Shown: piece by piece, positions 61,478 to 64,000 of the stretch
Layout of the letters: each line of letters begins with the position of its first letter
How positions within the stretch are numbered: the stretch's first letter is position 1
Assembly (NCBI RefSeq): GCF_002777855.1
Contig: NZ_MEIK01000028.1
Coordinates: forward strand, 62,001 to 126,000
DNA from: Snodgrassella alvi
GTDB lineage: Bacteria; Pseudomonadota; Gammaproteobacteria; Burkholderiales; Neisseriaceae
DNA length: 64,000 bases
Reading direction: 5' to 3'
The notes under the pieces: model-generated
Database searches by the model: none
Told to the model about the DNA's origin: nothing
The model's input: the letters and a program-made list of their open reading frames with translations, nothing else
Program-made: the position numbers and the translations under genes

Positions 61478-63046
61478 ATGAAGCTGAACAGCCTGAAAGT
61501 CGGCGCCGGCAGAGTGGGAGAAAAGCTGCCGTACTTGCTGTTATTGCTGCCGCTGGGGTTTTTGCTGGCTGTAGTAGTGTTGCCTCTGGGGGCGATGCTG
61601 CAACAAACTAATGCAACCAGTTTCCACATGGTGTGGCAGGACGAATATATGCGCCGTCTGCTCGGGTGGACAACTTTGCAGGCTGCCGGCAGTAGTTTGC
61701 TGACTTTGCTGTTGGGCGTGCCGGTGGCATGGGCGATTACGCGGTGGCAGTTTGCTGGCCGCAATCTGGTACTGCGGTTGGTCATGCTTCCGTTTGTAAT
61801 GCCAACACTTGTGGCCGGTGTAGGAATTTTGGCGCTATTTGGGTCACAGGGTTTGCTGTGGCGTGGCTGGGAGGGTACGCCTTGGTTGTTATTGTATGGC
61901 AATGTGTTTTTTAATTTACCAGTAATGGTGCGTGCAGTCTATCAAGGCTTGTGTCAAGTGCCGGCATCGCGTCTTTATGCAGCGCAAACGCTTGGTAGCA
62001 GTGTGTGGCAGCGCTTTATTCAAGTGGAGTTGCCGCAGTTGCTGCCATGGCTAGCTGGCGGTATGTGCATGGTGTTTTTATATTGTTTTTCGGGTTTTGG
62101 TCTAGCCTTATTGCTAGGCGGTGAGCATTACATTACGCTGGAAGTACAGATTTATCAGCTGATTGCCTATGAGCTGGATATGGCGCAGGCCGGTGTGCTG
62201 GTACTGTGGGTGCTGGCCAGTACGTTTGTATCGGGTATGGTGTATGCGCTAGTAAGCCGGTTGAGCACACAGGCCAATATGGTACGAATGCTGCCACCAC
62301 GGATACCCGTCAGATGGCAGAAATGGGCGCTGTTACTGGCTTTGTTGCTATTGCTAGGTTGCTGTGTACTGCCGCTTATGGCTGTTGCTTGGCGTGCCGT
62401 ACTTGCTGGCAGCTCTTGGTTAGTGCTGCTGGATGGTAGTACATGGCAGGCACTGCTTAATACGGTACGATTTACTGTAATGGCCATGGTACTGGCACTG
62501 CTGCTGGGCATGACACATGCGGCTCTGGCTCATCGCTGGACATGGGTACGCAGTCTGACTTTTTTACCGTTCATGGTTTCACCTGTATGTGTGTCGTTCG
62601 GGCTGTTGTTATGCTATCCGGAATGGACGGCTTCGCTGACCATGTTGATATGTACATATGCATTGCTTGCCTATCCGTTTATTACCAAAGATGTACTGTC
62701 CGCATGGGACAGCTTACCACTCAGTTATATACAGGCTGCGCGTACGTTGGGTGCCGGTAGCTGGCAGGTGATGCTGTATGTGATTTTGCCTTTGTTACGG
62801 CCGGCCTTGCAGCGGGGGCTGGCACTGGCGGCAGCAACCTGTGTGGGTGAATTCGCAGCCACACTTTTTCTATCACGGCCAGAATGGCAGACCCTAACTA
62901 CCCTGATTTACCATTATCTAAGTACGGCCGGACGGGATAATTATGACAGAGCAATGGTGCTGACCTTGCTGCTGATGTTGCTGGCCATGCTTTTTTTTGG
63001 GTTGCTAGAATGGAGTAAGAGCAAAAAGGAACAACACTTATGCTGA
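61478..63046 (+). CDS. thiP: Thiamine ABC transporter permease ThiP
   Basis: Inner-membrane permease of about 522 residues with about twelve helices in two similar halves, as in E. coli ThiP (536). Each half carries an EAA-type loop: QTLGSSVWQRFIQVELPQLLPWL (about 170) and RTLGAGSWQVMLYVILPLLRPAL (about 425), the ATPase contact sites. An alternative GTG start lies six bases upstream. The stop overlaps the ATPase gene start by seven bases. Confidence 0.9.
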   Translation: MKLNSLKVGAGRVGEKLPYLLLLLPLGFLLAVVVLPLGAMLQQTNATSFHMVWQDEYMRRLLGWTTLQAAGSSLLTLLLGVPVAWAITRWQFAGRNLVLRLVMLPFVMPTLVAGVGILALFGSQGLLWRGWEGTPWLLLYGNVFFNLPVMVRAVYQGLCQVPASRLYAAQTLGSSVWQRFIQVELPQLLPWLAGGMCMVFLYCFSGFGLALLLGGEHYITLEVQIYQLIAYELDMAQAGVLVLWVLASTFVSGMVYALVSRLSTQANMVRMLPPRIPVRWQKWALLLALLLLLGCCVLPLMAVAWRAVLAGSSWLVLLDGSTWQALLNTVRFTVMAMVLALLLGMTHAALAHRWTWVRSLTFLPFMVSPVCVSFGLLLCYPEWTASLTMLICTYALLAYPFITKDVLSAWDSLPLSYIQAARTLGAGSWQVMLYVILPLLRPALQRGLALAAATCVGEFAATLFLSRPEWQTLTTLIYHYLSTAGRDNYDRAMVLTLLLMLLAMLFFGLLEWSKSKKEQHLC

Positions 63047-63975
63047 GTTGGCAGCAGGTTAACAAACAATTTGGTCACAAAGTAGTGGCTGCTGATTTAA
63101 GCCTGCACGTAGCTGATGGTGAGCTGGTGGCGGTACTGGGTGAGAGCGGCAGTGGTAAATCAACGTTGCTGAATATGGCAGCCGGTCTGGTGCAGCCGGA
63201 TAGCGGACAAATCCTGATTGATGAAGCGAATATTACGTTTTTGCCGGCAGAGCAGCGCCGTATCGGGCTCATGTTTCAGGACTACGCTTTATTACCGCAT
63301 CTGAATGTGTGGCAGAACGTGGCTTTTGGTTTGCGCATGCATGGGGTTAGTAAGGCACAGGCAAAGCAGCAGGCACAAGAGTTTCTGGCTGAAGTGGGTT
63401 TGGCTGACATGGCAATGCAGTCAGTTGAGTTGTTGTCTGGAGGGGAGCAGCAACGAGTAGCACTCATACGGGCACTGATTTTGCAACCGCGGGCTTTGCT
63501 GCTGGATGAGCCTTTCTCTGCACTGGATACAACCTTGCGAGGTAGTTTGCAGCAATTAACTTTACGCCTATTGCGCCAGCAGCAATGTCCGGCTGTACTG
63601 GTCACTCACAGCCCGCAGGAAGCATTTGCGCTGGCCGACCGTATCTGCCTGTTGCGGCAAGGACGCTGGGTGCAGGAAGGCAATGCAGCAACACTGCTAG
63701 CGCGACCAACAGATGCATGGGCAGCACGTCTGTTAGGCTGTGATAATGTGACAGACCATTGCTATATTCCGCAGCAGGCTTTGTGTTATGACCTTGAAAA
63801 CGGCGTGCAGGTACAGGTAACTGACGTTTGTCTGACCGCCAGAGCTTACGACGTACAATTGCTGCATCCGCAATATGGATTATTACGCTGGTGGCTACCG
63901 CTGCACCGGACGGTGAATCGGGGAGACCAACTGCCTTTAACTGTGCTACAAGATCAAATCGTTTTTTTTCACTGA
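63040..63975 (+). CDS. thiQ: Thiamine ABC transporter ATPase ThiQ with extended C-terminus
   Basis: ATP-binding subunit. Walker A GESGSGKST (about 34-42), Q loop FQDYALLPH, signature LSGGEQQRVALIRAL and Walker B LLLDEPFSALD are intact, followed by the switch His in VTHSPQEA. The protein has 311 residues against 232 in E. coli ThiQ. The extra 80 residues (NVTDHCYIPQQAL onward) are beta-rich and resemble a TOBE-like regulatory domain of larger importer ATPases. It overlaps thiP by seven bases. Confidence 0.87.
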   Translation: MLSWQQVNKQFGHKVVAADLSLHVADGELVAVLGESGSGKSTLLNMAAGLVQPDSGQILIDEANITFLPAEQRRIGLMFQDYALLPHLNVWQNVAFGLRMHGVSKAQAKQQAQEFLAEVGLADMAMQSVELLSGGEQQRVALIRALILQPRALLLDEPFSALDTTLRGSLQQLTLRLLRQQQCPAVLVTHSPQEAFALADRICLLRQGRWVQEGNAATLLARPTDAWAARLLGCDNVTDHCYIPQQALCYDLENGVQVQVTDVCLTARAYDVQLLHPQYGLLRWWLPLHRTVNRGDQLPLTVLQDQIVFFH

Positions 63976-64000
63976 CTCTTTCTTTCAGACCGCATGCACA

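Overview
The window reads as chromosomal DNA of a betaproteobacterium of the Neisseriaceae. Support comes from the dnaA-dnaN and rpmH-rnpA-yidD-yidC neighbourhood, the zinc-type L31, the long LigA, the absence of recF between dnaN and gyrB, and the general style of the proteins. A bee-gut genus such as Snodgrassella is my best guess, but it rests on an impression of the gene set, not on a comparison.

Layout. 0-6.8 kb: an iron-siderophore locus with two FecCD-type permeases (one cut by the window edge), an unusual split NRPS with convergent condensation/carrier and adenylation genes, and a SRPBCC-MarR gene pair. 6.9-12.6 kb: tRNA-Phe, ampD, zipA, ligA, galU. 12.7-17.9 kb: an RNA-repair locus, with rtcR divergent from a sigma-54 promoter that drives two apparent structured RNAs (one with paired ends, one tRNA-like), a repeat-rich slipin and rtcB. 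17.9-22.6 kb: an AT-rich stretch with an unrecognised protein carrying a nuclease-like motif and a RadC/JAB protein. 22.6-30.7 kb: gyrB, dnaN and dnaA leftward; rpmH, rnpA, yidD and yidC rightward. 30.7-44.9 kb: envelope and metabolic genes (OmpA-like lipoprotein, cysS, rpmE, urea transporter, TerC, flavodoxin-like protein, semialdehyde dehydrogenase, yaaA, yjdM), then an anaerobic haem-degradation operon (chuW-chuX-chuY). 45.5-52.0 kb: an AT-rich two-gene module of a 1693-residue NERD/pseudokinase/kinase/SF1-helicase protein and a winged-helix partner, directly downstream of glmS. 52.3-64 kb: glmS, feoABC, glmU, a small lipoprotein, a HAD phosphatase, and the thiamine ABC transporter genes thiB-thiP-thiQ.

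How the genes work together. Three iron routes (siderophore, haem, ferrous iron) each have a Fur-box-like site upstream. The rtc locus looks like a self-contained RNA-damage response: RtcR senses damage through a CARF domain, opens the -24/-12 promoter, and the transcript carries RNAs, a slipin and the RNA ligase.

The two places most likely to hold something undescribed are the rtc leader with its two RNAs (14.55-14.90 kb) and the NERD-kinase-helicase module (45.5-52.0 kb), which resembles kinase-helicase antiphage systems of the Mokosh type but has a different architecture and partner. All assignments come from reading motifs and layout; no database search was run.
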